From: Halomonas chromatireducens
GTDB taxonomy: Bacteria; Pseudomonadota; Gammaproteobacteria; Pseudomonadales; Halomonadaceae
Reading direction: 5' to 3'
Assembly: GCF_001545155.1 (NCBI RefSeq)
Contig: NZ_CP014226.1
Location: 2,370,378 to 2,434,377, forward strand
DNA: 64,000 bases
Shown here: positions 27,808-37,995 of the stretch, one piece after another
How the letters are laid out: every line of letters starts with the position of its first letter
Position numbering within the stretch: position 1 is the stretch's first letter
Notes under the pieces: model-generated
The model's input: the letters and a program-made list of their open reading frames with translations, nothing else
Databases searched by the model: none
What the model was told of the DNA's origin: nothing
Made by a program: the position numbers and the translations under genes

Positions 27808-30603
27808 ATGCCCGAGAACCCAGGTGAAAGCGGCCAATCCGTGCATCGTGCCCACGAGCTGCTCAGCTTCCATCTCAACAACCTGCCCCTGGCGGTGATC
27901 GAGTGGGATAGCAGGTTTCACATCTTGCGTTGGTCGAAGCATGCCGAGGCACTCTTCGGCTGGCCGGCCGAGGCGGTCATCGGCAGGCATCCCTTCGACT
28001 TCGCCTTCGTTCATGCCGAGGATGCCGAGTCAGTTGCCGATGTCATCCAGCAGCTGCTCCTTGGTGTCGCTCCGCAGAACGTTTCGACCAATCGCAACCT
28101 GACCCGGGACGGGTCCCTGGTCGAATGCGAATGGCACAACTCCATCCAGATCGATGATCAGGGCCGCGTGGTCTCGGTGCTCTCGGTGGTGCAAGATGTC
28201 ACTGAACGCAATGCCTTCGAACGGTACAACCGCGAGTTGCTGGCCCGTGAACAAGCGCTGAAGTCGCAGTTCCGCGCCATCTTCGAATCCGCCCCGGGGC
28301 TCTATCTGGTCCTGACCGCCGACGACTACCGAATCGTCGGCGTCAGTGATGCCTACCTTGAGGCGACCCATACCGACCGTGAGGCCATCATCGGTCGCCA
28401 GCTGTTCGACGTCTTCCCGGTGACGCCCGACCGGTCGAATGCCGAAGGCATCGAGGAAATAATCGCTTCTCTGGAACGGGTCAAGCGTTATGGCCAACCC
28501 GACACCATGCCTGTCCTGCGCTATCCAATTCCCGATCCCGCGACGGGAGGCTTCGAGGAGCGTTACTGGAGCCCCATCAATGTCCCGATCTTCGACGAGC
28601 AACGACATTTGTCGCTGATACTGCACCGCACCGAGGACGTGACCGACTATCTCAACGACGCGCCTAGCATCGAACCCTCGAACCTGGAGCTGATCGCCCG
28701 TGCCCGGGAGCTCAAGACCCTGCTCGAGCGCCATCGCAGCAGCGAAGAGCACTGGCGCCGCCTCTTCGCCGAGGCCGCCACCGGCATCGTGCAGGCCGAC
28801 ACCCTGGGCCGCTTCCTGTATGCGAACCAGGCCTTCTGCGACATGCTCGGCTATACCGAGGAAGCCCTGAGGGCCACGGACTTTCTTTCCCTCACCCATC
28901 CCGACGATAGACAGAGCAATCTCGACGAGCTCAGGTGCCTGCTCGCTGGCGAGAAAGATAGTTTCGTCATCGAGAAGCGCATGCTGGACTATCGCGGTGG
29001 GATTGTCTGGTGCCGGAACAGTGTCTCCGCCCAGCGCGACATGCACGGCACCATCGTCAGCCTGGTGGCGGTCATCGAGGACATCACCGCCCATCGTGAG
29101 GCCGAAGCACGCCAGCACTCGCTGGCCCAACGCTTGACCCGCAGCCTCGAGAACATGAGCGACGCCTTCTACCTCCTTGACGAGGACTGGCGTTTCTCCT
29201 ACCTCAATCACCAGGCCGAGCGCGTGCTTGAACGCTCCTCGGCCGAGCTCCTGGGGCGCAACGTCTGGGAGGCGTTTCCCGAGGCCCGGGAAGGCGAGCT
29301 CTGGGCCTGCTATCACGCCGCCATCGAAACGGCTGAGGCGCAGCAATTCACCTTCTACTTCCCTCCCCTCACCCACTGGTTCGAGGTCAATGCCTATCCG
29401 GGCGAAGAGGGCCTGGCGGTCTATTTTCGTACCGTCACCGAGCAGAAACGCCTCGAGGCCCAGCTCCAGGAAGCGCAGCGCATGGAAGCCATCGGTCATC
29501 TGACCGGCGGCATGGCCCACGACTTCAACAACCTGCTGACCGTGATGATGGGCAATGCCGACCTGCTCGGCGAAGCGCTGGCGGAGGATACCCAGTTGGC
29601 GCCGCTGGTTCAGGCCGTCGCCGAGAGCGCCCAGCGCGGTGCCGACCTGACCCAACGCCTCCTCGCCTTCGCTCGTCGTCAGGCGCTGGCCCCGCAACCC
29701 ACCGATATCAATCGCTTGATCCGTGGGCTGACCGAGCTGCTACGACGGACCCTGGGCGAGCAGATCGAGCTACGCTTCCATCCGGGGCAAGGTCTCTGGG
29801 CGGCCAACATCGATCCTTCCCAGCTCGAGAGCGCTCTTCTCAACCTCTCCATCAATGCCCGGGATGCCATGCCCCATGGAGGCCACTTGACCCTCGAGAC
29901 CCAAAATGTATCACTCTCGGCGCAGTACGCCGATGAACACCTTGAGCTGGTGCCGGGCGACTATGTCTGCATCGCGGTCAGCGATACCGGGACGGGTATC
30001 CCGAAAACCATTCGGGAACGGGTCTTCGACCCGTTCTTCACTACCAAGGAGAAGGGCAAGGGCACGGGGTTGGGCCTGAGCATGGTCTTCGGTTTCCTCA
30101 AGCAATCCGCCGGGCATGTCAATCTCTATTCCGAGGAGGGTGAAGGGACCACCATCAAGCTCTACCTGCCGCGCATCCAGCAAGCCGTTTCCGATCCCAA
30201 GCTTACAGCTAGAGACACGGCGAGTCTCAAGGGTTGCGAGATATTGCTGGTGGTCGAGGACGATGTGACGGTGCGGGAATATGTTGTGGCACAGCTCGAG
30301 GCCGCTGGCTATGGTGTGCGGCAGGCGAAGGATGGTCCCAGCGCCCTGGCGATGCTGGTCGCGGACACCACCATCCAGCTTATCTTCACCGACGTCATGA
30401 TGCCGGGTGGCATGACCGGCAGGGAGCTGGCGACTGCCGCCCTCAGGCTCAGGCCCGACCTCAAGGTGGTCTACACCTCCGGCTATACCGAGAATGCCAT
30501 CATTCACAACGGCAGGCTGGACGAGGGGGTGCGATTCCTCGGCAAGCCCTATCGCCCCGTCGCCCTCTTGAGACTCATCAGGGAGGCCCTGGATGAAGAC
30601 TGA
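27808..30603 (+). CDS. Multi-PAS hybrid histidine kinase with C-terminal receiver
   Basis: 931 residues from the ATG at 27808 (GGAG upstream); an ATG at 27748 lacks a ribosome site. It has no membrane segments, so it is a cytoplasmic sensor. Four PAS domains lie at about 20-130, 145-285 (GGFEERYWSPINVP), 305-425 and 435-545. A histidine-kinase core follows: [17 protein letters not shown] with the phospho-His near residue 572, then an ATPase domain (NLSINARDAMPHGG; DTGTGIPK; GKGTGLGLSM). A receiver occupies about 812-925, with Asp in FTDVMMPGG. No HPt domain is present. The stop overlaps the next gene's start by 11 bases, so the EAL protein is the likely co-expressed partner. Confidence 0.93.
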   Translation: MPENPGESGQSVHRAHELLSFHLNNLPLAVIEWDSRFHILRWSKHAEALFGWPAEAVIGRHPFDFAFVHAEDAESVADVIQQLLLGVAPQNVSTNRNLTRDGSLVECEWHNSIQIDDQGRVVSVLSVVQDVTERNAFERYNRELLAREQALKSQFRAIFESAPGLYLVLTADDYRIVGVSDAYLEATHTDREAIIGRQLFDVFPVTPDRSNAEGIEEIIASLERVKRYGQPDTMPVLRYPIPDPATGGFEERYWSPINVPIFDEQRHLSLILHRTEDVTDYLNDAPSIEPSNLELIARARELKTLLERHRSSEEHWRRLFAEAATGIVQADTLGRFLYANQAFCDMLGYTEEALRATDFLSLTHPDDRQSNLDELRCLLAGEKDSFVIEKRMLDYRGGIVWCRNSVSAQRDMHGTIVSLVAVIEDITAHREAEARQHSLAQRLTRSLENMSDAFYLLDEDWRFSYLNHQAERVLERSSAELLGRNVWEAFPEAREGELWACYHAAIETAEAQQFTFYFPPLTHWFEVNAYPGEEGLAVYFRTVTEQKRLEAQLQEAQRMEAIGHLTGGMAHDFNNLLTVMMGNADLLGEALAEDTQLAPLVQAVAESAQRGADLTQRLLAFARRQALAPQPTDINRLIRGLTELLRRTLGEQIELRFHPGQGLWAANIDPSQLESALLNLSINARDAMPHGGHLTLETQNVSLSAQYADEHLELVPGDYVCIAVSDTGTGIPKTIRERVFDPFFTTKEKGKGTGLGLSMVFGFLKQSAGHVNLYSEEGEGTTIKLYLPRIQQAVSDPKLTARDTASLKGCEILLVVEDDVTVREYVVAQLEAAGYGVRQAKDGPSALAMLVADTTIQLIFTDVMMPGGMTGRELATAALRLRPDLKVVYTSGYTENAIIHNGRLDEGVRFLGKPYRPVALLRLIREALDED

Positions 30604-32752
30604 CGCACCCGGCAAGGGAACGCCGCCCCGGCTGCTGATCCTGGACGACGAGGCGATGACCGGCGAGACCATCGCGCGCATCGCCAATTTCGCCGGCTTC
30701 GAGGCGCGCCACCTCACGTCTTCGGCCACCTTTTTCGACGAGGTGACGCGCTGGCAACCGGATATCCTGGCCATCGACCTGATCATGCCGGAAATGGACG
30801 GCGTGACGGTGATGGCCGAGCTGGCCAGGCGGGGCAGTCAGGCCCGGCTGATCATCACCAGCGGGGGAGGCAGTCGGATACTGGATGCCGCCGGGCGTTC
30901 GGCGAGAGAGCACGGCCTAGATATCGTCGGCGTCATCGCCAAGCCCTTCTCGGCCGTGGGCCTTCGCGAGCTTCTGCATAAGGCCTTGGAGATGGAAGGG
31001 GACCTCGTCGAGGCCTTGCCTGGCAAGCGAACTCTGCCTCGGCAAGCCAGCGTAGAGGATCTGGAACAGGCGTTGACGCTGGGCCAGATCCGCCTGGCTT
31101 ACCAGCCCAAGATCCGCTGCCGGACCGGCACTCTCGTGGGTTTCGAGGCCCTGGCCCGCTGGCAGCATCCCCAGTTGGGTGCCATTCCCCCGGATGTCTT
31201 CATTCCCCTGGCCGAGGCCGCTGGCCTGATCGATCGCCTCACCCTGCAGGTCACCAAGCAGGCCCTCGACTGGCTGGCCGAGCTCTCCTCGGAGGAGACC
31301 GTGAGGCGTGTCGGTCAGCATGTCCTGCAGGCGATCTCGCTATCGATGAACATCTCCGCGCGCTCCCTGGGGAATAGCGAGCTGTTCGATGCCATCCTGC
31401 GGCTGTGTCGCGAGCGTGGCATCACGCCCCAGCGCATCGTGCTTGAGCTGACCGAGACCAGCGCCATGCAGGATGCCACCACCTCCCTGGATACCCTGAC
31501 CCGCTTGCGCCTGCAGGGCTTCCAACTATCCATCGACGACTTCGGCACCGGCTACTCCTCGATGGTACAGCTCGTCCGCCTGCCCTTCTCGGAGATCAAG
31601 GTCGACAAGCAATTCGTGATGACGGCCACCGATTCGGAGGAGTCCCGAGCCGTGATCCGCTCGGTGGTGGAACTCGGCCGTAGCCTGTGCCTGAATACCA
31701 CCGCCGAAGGGGTCGAGGACCAGGAAACGCTCGATTATCTCGACGAGCTGAAATGCGATCTGGCCCAGGGCTATCTAATCTCGCGCCCCCTGCCGCCGGA
31801 GGAGGTCCTCGACTGGTTCACCACCCGCGAGACACAGCGTGAGGAGCGCCGACTCCTGGCGGTGGAAGGCCTGGATCTGCTGGACACCCCCGCCGAGGCA
31901 CGCTTCGATCGCCTCACGCGGCTGGCCTGCCGCCTCTTCGGTGTCTCCACGGCGTTCATCAGCCTGCTGGATCGTGACCGACAATGGTTCAAGTCCCAGC
32001 AGGGACTCGACCTCACGGAGACCCCGCGCGATATCGCCTTCTGCCGGAAGACGTTGGAGCGCGACGAATTGTTGGCAGTACCCGACACCCATGAACACCC
32101 CTTCTTACGCGACTATCCTGGTGTGGTGGGCGCCCCCTTCATCCGCTTCTATGCCGGTCGACCACTTTATTTGCGCAGTGGCGAGAAGGTCGGCACCCTC
32201 TGCCTGGTCGACCCCGAGCCCCGGACCTTCGGGGAAGAGGATGCCGTGCTTCTCGATGACCTAGCCGGCATGGTCGAGAATGAGCTGGCGCTCTCCTCGA
32301 CGGATGGCTATGACGCCTGCACGGGACTGCTCAATCGCACGAGCTTTCGCGAGCAGGCCGAAGCGGCCTGCCAGCTGTGCCAGCGCCTCGGGCTACCCAT
32401 GGCCCTGGTGTCGGCCAGGCTCGAGGAGCTCCCCTCAGTCAACAAGGATTTCGGCCGGGACACCGGCGACCGCCAGTTGCGGGACCTAGCCGCGCTGATG
32501 AGCGAACACACCGAGCATGCCGACCTCACGGGCCGCTATCGAGCCACCGAGATCACCGCCCTGTTGATGGGCGCCGATCTCGCAAGGGTAAATGACATCG
32601 CTAAACAGCTACATCTGGCCGTCGAGCACCACAACGAAAACCAGGCATCCGACAAGGCCAGATTCATGCCGAGCATTCGGGTGGCGGCGCTTCCCCCCGG
32701 TAAAGGCCCCTTCGAGCAACGCCTGGAAGAAGCCTGGCAACTCCTTGGTTGA
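30593..32752 (+). CDS. Response regulator with EAL, GAF and degenerate GGDEF domains
   Basis: 719 residues. A receiver at 12-130 has Asp62 (LAIDLIMPEMDG). The EAL phosphodiesterase domain (about 155-400) keeps every catalytic motif: FEALARWQHP, LSMNISARS, ELTET, SIDDFGTGYSSM, IKVDKQF, AEGVED and QGYLISRP. A GAF domain spans about 415-565 (FDRLTRLACRLFGVSTAFISLLD). The last 150 residues look like a GGDEF domain (CTGLLNRTSF), but the signature GGDEF is RATEI, so cyclase activity is lost. It would hydrolyse c-di-GMP under phosphorylation control, with GAF or GGDEF as ligand sensors. The start overlaps the preceding kinase by 11 bases, with GGGAGG as ribosome site. Confidence 0.92.
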   Translation: MKTDAPGKGTPPRLLILDDEAMTGETIARIANFAGFEARHLTSSATFFDEVTRWQPDILAIDLIMPEMDGVTVMAELARRGSQARLIITSGGGSRILDAAGRSAREHGLDIVGVIAKPFSAVGLRELLHKALEMEGDLVEALPGKRTLPRQASVEDLEQALTLGQIRLAYQPKIRCRTGTLVGFEALARWQHPQLGAIPPDVFIPLAEAAGLIDRLTLQVTKQALDWLAELSSEETVRRVGQHVLQAISLSMNISARSLGNSELFDAILRLCRERGITPQRIVLELTETSAMQDATTSLDTLTRLRLQGFQLSIDDFGTGYSSMVQLVRLPFSEIKVDKQFVMTATDSEESRAVIRSVVELGRSLCLNTTAEGVEDQETLDYLDELKCDLAQGYLISRPLPPEEVLDWFTTRETQREERRLLAVEGLDLLDTPAEARFDRLTRLACRLFGVSTAFISLLDRDRQWFKSQQGLDLTETPRDIAFCRKTLERDELLAVPDTHEHPFLRDYPGVVGAPFIRFYAGRPLYLRSGEKVGTLCLVDPEPRTFGEEDAVLLDDLAGMVENELALSSTDGYDACTGLLNRTSFREQAEAACQLCQRLGLPMALVSARLEELPSVNKDFGRDTGDRQLRDLAALMSEHTEHADLTGRYRATEITALLMGADLARVNDIAKQLHLAVEHHNENQASDKARFMPSIRVAALPPGKGPFEQRLEEAWQLLG

Positions 32753-32868
32753 GCACCAGGACTTGCAGAGGCCGCATCTGCATATCGCGCGGCTTATTGC
32801 GGGTCCCTGACGCAGTACAGTAAAGAAAACAACGATCTATTGTCCGGGTCCCAGCTCAGGAGTCAGTG

Positions 32869-35800
32869 ATGGAAGCATTTTCCCGGCGACCTTTAGAGAT
32901 TGCAGCCCTGTTCGATACCGTCTCCGACCCGGTATGGATTTGTGACCCGGTGAGCCTGACGATCCAGGGCGCCAATCGCGCTGCTGTTGAGACCTTCCAC
33001 TACGGTCCCGGGCTCCCGGACACCAAGATGATTCCGGACATCGTCCCGGGCGAAGACTTGGCCGGATTGCGGGCGGCGGTGAAAGACTTCCCACAACGAT
33101 CCCGAGAAGCGAAAGATAGCTGGCGCATAACGTGCCGGGGCGGTGAGGTTCTCGAGGCACAAGTTCACTGGCGGCTACACGGGACCGATTCCGCCGAGAT
33201 GCTGGTGGTGTCGATGCGCGACATCGGGTACGGGGGAGCGGAAAAGCTGGCGCCACAAGTATCAGAGCAGCAAGGCTTACCATGGAGCACAACTACCAGC
33301 GAGAATTTTTTCCGCGCCCTCTTCGAAGCGGCACCCGGCAGGATTCTTGTGCTCAACCCCGGAAGCTATCGGATCGTCGCCGTTTCCAATGCTTACCTGC
33401 AGGCCACCATGACCGAAAGGGCGGCCATCCTGGGCAAGCCGTTGTTCAAGGTGTTTCCGGATGACCCGAACGACCCCGAAGCGGACGGTACACGCCATCT
33501 TCGCGCCTCCCTTTCCCAGGTAGAAGCCAGTGGCTTGACCGATGTCATGGCCGTTCTGCGATACCCCATCCCCCGCCCAGCGAGCCAGGGCGGGGGCTTC
33601 GAGGAACGCTTCTGGAGCCCGGTCAACACCCCCGTGAACGGGCCGAATGGCAAAGTCGAGTTGATCATTCACCGGGTCGAAGACGTCACCGACTTCGTCA
33701 GGGAGGCGGGCGAAGAGCCAGCCCTGAGCGCGCTGGAGGACCGGGCCTCCCACTTGCGCCAGGATATCATCCTGCGTTCTCGGGAGCTGCGGACGGCCTA
33801 TGAAAGGCTCGCCGAGCAGACGAGTTACATGAGGGCGGCACAGCGCCTGCTGGGACTCGGCGTATGGAAAATGGATCTGCACACCCGGCGGCTGACCTGG
33901 CTGGACGACGTCCATCGCATCTACGGCGTCGATACGTTGTTCGAGGTGGGTGACGTGGAAGGCTATCTAAAGCTGGTGCACCCCGCGGACCGGGAGGCCT
34001 TGGTGCGCAACCTGGAGGAGTGGTTGGCCGATCCCGGCGATCACTTCGAATTTCGGCATCGCATCCTGTGGCCGGATGGAGCCATCATCTACGTCAAAGG
34101 GCTGGCGGAGCTGGCGGAGGTCGACGGGCGGCGCCAGCTGACCGGCGTTGTCCAGGACGTGACGGATCAGGAGGTGACCGCCGCTGCCCTTTCCCGTGGC
34201 CAGAGCCTATCGCGGATCGCCGGAAAGGCCGCAAGTCTAGGCGGCTGGCGGGTGAACATGAAGGAGGGCGTTGTCGAATGGTCGGAAGAAACCGCCACCA
34301 TTCACGAGATCGACGGGGTACCGCCGCGATACGCCGTCGAAGAGGCGATCAAGTTCTATGCCCCCGAGTATCGCGACACGATTTCTCGGGTATTTACCCG
34401 TTGTGTTGAAACCGGCACGCCTTTCGACGAAGTTCTGCAGATCATCACCGCCCGGGGCAACCGGCGCTGGGTGCGGACAATGGGGGAGGCGGAACGAAGC
34501 CCGGAGGGGGAAATCGTCGCGGTACAGGGGGGGTTCCAGGACATTACCGACCAGATCGGGGCACGCCGCGCCTACGAGGAATTGACCCAGAGGTTGCATC
34601 TCACCCTGGAGAACATGCGAGACCCCTTCATCCTGCTGGACGAAGAACTGCGCTTCGTTTTCGCCAATCCTGCGGCAGAAAAGGTGCTGGAACAACCTCG
34701 AGAATCAATGATCGGCAAACCCCTGGACGTCGCATTCCCCTTCGAGGACACCCCTTATTTCCAGGATCATTACCTGCGAGCCCTGGCGCGGCAGGAGAGC
34801 GAGCACTTTACCGCCCACTTCCAGCCACTGAATGCGATCTTCCGGGTCGACGCCCATCCCGTGCCCAACGGCCTGGCGGTGTACTTCTCGGATATCAGTC
34901 GGGAGCGCGAGCGGGAGGAACAGTTGCGCCTGCTGGAAGCCGCCGTATCCCGGCAGAACGACATGCTGTTGATCACCGAAGCGGCGCCCATCGATGGTCC
35001 CGAGGGGCCCCGGGTCGTCTATGTCAATGAGGCCTTTACCCGGCTGACCGGTTTTAGCCGGGATGAGATCATCGGCGCCACGCCCCGCCTCTTGCAGGGG
35101 CCCGGGACAGACCGCGCGGCCCTGGACCGGATCAAGGCCGCGTTGCGCCGCGCGTCGCCGATCCGGGAGGAATTGGTCAACTACACCAAGGCGGGCGACA
35201 CTTACTGGCTTGAACTGGATATCGTGCCCTTGACCGACGAAGCAGGCCATCCCACGCATTATGTCGCCGTAGAACGGGATATTACCGAGCGCAAGCGCCT
35301 GGAGGAGAACACACGCCTCAGCGAAGAGCGCTTCCACCTGGTGGCCCGGGCCACCCACGACGTCATCTGGGACTGGGACCTGGTGCAAAGCAAGGTCTGG
35401 TGGAACGAGAGTATCGAGACCCTGTTCGGCCATGATCGAAGCCGGATGGAGCCCGGGCCCGAGTCCTGGGCCCTTCGGATCCACAAGGCGGACAGGGAAG
35501 CCGTCCTGGCCGGTGTCCACGAGGTGGTCGATGGCGATGCCAGCAATTGGGTCGACGAATATCGCTTCCTGCACGCGGACGGGAGCGCCCGCACCGTGAT
35601 CGACCGCGGCTTTGTGCTGCGGGATAGTAACGGCAGAGCCGTGCGGATGCTGGGTAGCATGCAGGACATCACTCAGCAGCGACAGGTAGCCGAAGAGCTT
35701 CGCCAGGCCCAGAAGCTGGAGGCGGTGGGGCAACTCACCGGCGGCGTGGCCCACGATTTCAACAACCTCTTGACGGTGATCCTGGGGAACGCCGAGTTAC

Positions 35801-36840
35801 TCACGGAGGAACTGGCCGGCAACGCCCAGCTGCGCGCCTTGGCTGATATGACGGCAAGTGCTGCAACACGCGGGGCCGAGCTCACCAATCGCCTGCTGGC
35901 CTTTGCCCGTCGCCAGGCATTGGAGCCCCAAGTCTTGAACGTCAACCGCCTGGTGGCGGGAATGGAAGATCTCCTGCGACGGACCCTTCACGAAAGCATC
36001 GAAATCGAGCGTGTTCAGGCCGGTGGGCTGTGGAGCGTCGAGGTCGACGCCGGCCAGCTCGAATCGGCGATCCTCAACCTGGCCCTCAATGCCCGTGACG
36101 CCATGCCCGGCGGGGGACGACTTACCATCGAGACCGCCAACGCAATGCTGGACGACAGCTACGCGGACAATCACCGGGAGGTCAAGGCAGGGCAGTACGT
36201 GCTGATTTCCCTGTCCGACACGGGAACGGGGATGCCAAAAGATGTCGCCCGGCAGGCATTCGAGCCCTTCTTTACCACCAAGAAGGACGGCCAGGGCAGT
36301 GGCCTGGGTCTAAGCATGGTGTACGGCTTCGTCAAGCAATCCGCGGGGCATATCAAGATCTACTCTGAGGTTGGCGAAGGGACCACCATCAAACTCTACT
36401 TTCCCCGCTCCCGAACGGGGGCGGGGATGGCGGTCTGCGCAGCGACCTCGTCCCCGGTCGAAGGCGGCGACGAGCATATCCTGGTGGTGGAAGATGACGC
36501 CCTGGTGCGCCGGTATGTCGCTACCCTGCTGCAAGGACTTGGCTATCGGGTCACCAGTGCGGAGTCGGGACAACACGCCTTGGCGATCATTGAAACCCAG
36601 GCCGACATCGACCTGCTGTTCACCGACGTTGTCATGCCCGGCGGCATCAACGGCCGTCAGCTGGCGGACCGTGCCAGCGTTCTTCGGCCCGGCCTCAAGA
36701 TACTCTTCACTTCCGGCTATACCGAGAATGCCATCGTGCATCATGGCCGGCTGGACCCGGGAGTACAGTTGCTCAGCAAGCCCTACCGCCGACAGGAGCT
36801 GGCGGCCAAGGTCCGCAAAGTCTTGTCGGAGGCCGGGTGA
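32869..36840 (+). CDS. Second multi-PAS hybrid histidine kinase, including a LOV-like PAS
   Basis: 1323 residues from the ATG at 32869 (AGGAG upstream). It is cytoplasmic, with seven PAS segments beginning near residues 10, 151, 320, 457, 580, 689 and 821. The second one ([14 protein letters not shown]) resembles that of the first kinase. The sixth is LOV-like ([30 protein letters not shown]) but lacks the flavin-binding Cys. A kinase core follows ([17 protein letters not shown] near 950; [24 protein letters not shown]), then a receiver at about 1203-1320 ([27 protein letters not shown]). It ends in a spacer before gmk. It is a paralogue of the 27808 kinase. Confidence 0.93.
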   Translation: MEAFSRRPLEIAALFDTVSDPVWICDPVSLTIQGANRAAVETFHYGPGLPDTKMIPDIVPGEDLAGLRAAVKDFPQRSREAKDSWRITCRGGEVLEAQVHWRLHGTDSAEMLVVSMRDIGYGGAEKLAPQVSEQQGLPWSTTTSENFFRALFEAAPGRILVLNPGSYRIVAVSNAYLQATMTERAAILGKPLFKVFPDDPNDPEADGTRHLRASLSQVEASGLTDVMAVLRYPIPRPASQGGGFEERFWSPVNTPVNGPNGKVELIIHRVEDVTDFVREAGEEPALSALEDRASHLRQDIILRSRELRTAYERLAEQTSYMRAAQRLLGLGVWKMDLHTRRLTWLDDVHRIYGVDTLFEVGDVEGYLKLVHPADREALVRNLEEWLADPGDHFEFRHRILWPDGAIIYVKGLAELAEVDGRRQLTGVVQDVTDQEVTAAALSRGQSLSRIAGKAASLGGWRVNMKEGVVEWSEETATIHEIDGVPPRYAVEEAIKFYAPEYRDTISRVFTRCVETGTPFDEVLQIITARGNRRWVRTMGEAERSPEGEIVAVQGGFQDITDQIGARRAYEELTQRLHLTLENMRDPFILLDEELRFVFANPAAEKVLEQPRESMIGKPLDVAFPFEDTPYFQDHYLRALARQESEHFTAHFQPLNAIFRVDAHPVPNGLAVYFSDISREREREEQLRLLEAAVSRQNDMLLITEAAPIDGPEGPRVVYVNEAFTRLTGFSRDEIIGATPRLLQGPGTDRAALDRIKAALRRASPIREELVNYTKAGDTYWLELDIVPLTDEAGHPTHYVAVERDITERKRLEENTRLSEERFHLVARATHDVIWDWDLVQSKVWWNESIETLFGHDRSRMEPGPESWALRIHKADREAVLAGVHEVVDGDASNWVDEYRFLHADGSARTVIDRGFVLRDSNGRAVRMLGSMQDITQQRQVAEELRQAQKLEAVGQLTGGVAHDFNNLLTVILGNAELLTEELAGNAQLRALADMTASAATRGAELTNRLLAFARRQALEPQVLNVNRLVAGMEDLLRRTLHESIEIERVQAGGLWSVEVDAGQLESAILNLALNARDAMPGGGRLTIETANAMLDDSYADNHREVKAGQYVLISLSDTGTGMPKDVARQAFEPFFTTKKDGQGSGLGLSMVYGFVKQSAGHIKIYSEVGEGTTIKLYFPRSRTGAGMAVCAATSSPVEGGDEHILVVEDDALVRRYVATLLQGLGYRVTSAESGQHALAIIETQADIDLLFTDVVMPGGINGRQLADRASVLRPGLKILFTSGYTENAIVHHGRLDPGVQLLSKPYRRQELAAKVRKVLSEAG

Positions 36841-37222
36841 TTCAGCCTATCTGCTCTATTTGCATCTAGGTGTAGGGTCCCGGATGATCGGATCGCCTAT
36901 AGAAGTTATCCTCTGCTAGCAGCGAGGGAGCTTCTTCAGCAATTCATCCGGGACCCTACAGCTAGGCTATATCCATTGGTACAGGCTTGAGGGGTGGCGC
37001 TCTTGGTGACGGAACGCCCCTCCGTGACCAGAGGACCTCTCCTCTCTAGGATTCGCTGGTGTTCCGCTGCTGACTCATGGACCCTCCAGATGCCTTCATC
37101 AATCGGCCTCGAGGAGTTCACAAGACCCGACACGATTCAGCGCGATGCGGATTCATGCGATACTTCGCACTTTTCTCACGGCACACGCCGCTCCACCCAG
37201 TTGCCAATCAGGGATGCTGACC
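36841..37222. other. 382-bp spacer between the second kinase and gmk
   Basis: It holds a MITE-like inverted repeat pair (36871-36960, listed separately) and otherwise nothing with coding character. The last about 60 bases before gmk should contain the gmk promoter, but I could not pick a convincing -10 element. An in-frame upstream extension of gmk exists but lacks a ribosome site. Confidence 0.5.
36871..36960. repeat. MITE-like element: 17-bp perfect terminal inverted repeats
   Basis: TGTAGGGTCCCGGATGA at 36871-36887 is repeated inverted as TCATCCGGGACCCTACA at 36944-36960, with a spacer of 56 bases. The outside bases read CTAGG on the left and GCTAGG on the right, which could be a target duplication of 4-5 bases with one extra G. 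With no coding capacity this looks like a miniature transposable element or a large hairpin. Its position at the edge of the sensory block is notable. Confidence 0.7.
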
Positions 37223-37837
37223 ATGCCCCAGGGTACGCTCTTCATCATTTCCGCCCCCTCCGGCGCCGGCAAGACCACACTGGTGCGAGAGCTGATCGAA
37301 AGCCTCGACGGCATCCAGGTCTCGGTGTCGCATACTACCCGGAAACAACGCCGTGGCGAGGTTGACGGGGTGAACTACCATTTCGTCGACGTGGCGGCCT
37401 TCGAGGCAATGATCGAGCGCGGCGAGTTCTTCGAATACGCCCGGGTGTTCGACAACTATTACGGCTCGTCGCGCCCATCGGTTGAAGTGATGCTCAATGC
37501 CGGACAGGATGTGATCCTCGAGATCGACTGGCAGGGCGCCCGCCAGGTACGCGAGCAGATGCGCGATGCGGTATCGATTTTCATCCTGCCGCCCTCCCGT
37601 GACGAGCTGGAGCGCCGCCTGGCCAGCCGCGGCACCGACGAGCACGCCACCATCGCCAGACGCATGCGCGATGCAGTCAGCGAGATGTCACATTACGACG
37701 AGTACGACTACCTGGTGGTCAACGACGATTTCACCACCGCCCTGCGCGAACTGCAGTCGCTGGTGATCAGCCGACGCTTGAGCCTTGCCCGGGTTCAGAA
37801 AGAGCACGGCCCGCTGTTGGCGGCGCTTTTATCATAA
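37223..37837 (+). CDS. gmk: Guanylate kinase
   Basis: 204 residues from the ATG at 37223 (AGGG upstream); an ATG at 37214 is also in frame. The P-loop SAPSGAGKTTLV is present, along with the GMP-binding SHTTRKQRRGEVDGVNYHF, FFEYARVFDNYYGSS and ILEIDWQGARQV. It phosphorylates GMP to GDP with ATP, feeding GTP and indirectly (p)ppGpp. It leads the gmk-rpoZ-spoT cluster, common in gammaproteobacteria. Confidence 0.96.
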   Translation: MPQGTLFIISAPSGAGKTTLVRELIESLDGIQVSVSHTTRKQRRGEVDGVNYHFVDVAAFEAMIERGEFFEYARVFDNYYGSSRPSVEVMLNAGQDVILEIDWQGARQVREQMRDAVSIFILPPSRDELERRLASRGTDEHATIARRMRDAVSEMSHYDEYDYLVVNDDFTTALRELQSLVISRRLSLARVQKEHGPLLAALLS

Positions 37838-37901
37838 CCAGCCCCGGGCGCTTGTCATAACGGCTGTGTGGCTTGTCCTGACCAGCCACGGGCGCTTGTC
37901 A
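37837..37901 (+). repeat. Two 21-bp direct repeats between gmk and rpoZ
   Basis: ACCAGCCCCGGGCGCTTGTCA at 37837-37857 recurs at 37881-37901 with one mismatch (20/21), 44 bases apart. The first copy overlaps the gmk stop. They lie upstream of rpoZ and could be regulatory or a local duplication. Confidence 0.55.
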
Positions 37902-37995
37902 GGGACGCCGGACGTCGAGTAATCTAGTCTGTCCTGTTCCATTTCGAATTTCCGGTTGCGGCCGGGGACATCCACTGCTTTTCAGGAATACCTAC

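Noticed and set aside
28030..29697. A 555-residue frame on the minus strand
   Set aside because: It lies wholly opposite the first PAS kinase, has no recognisable domain, and is a by-product of GC-rich codon use.
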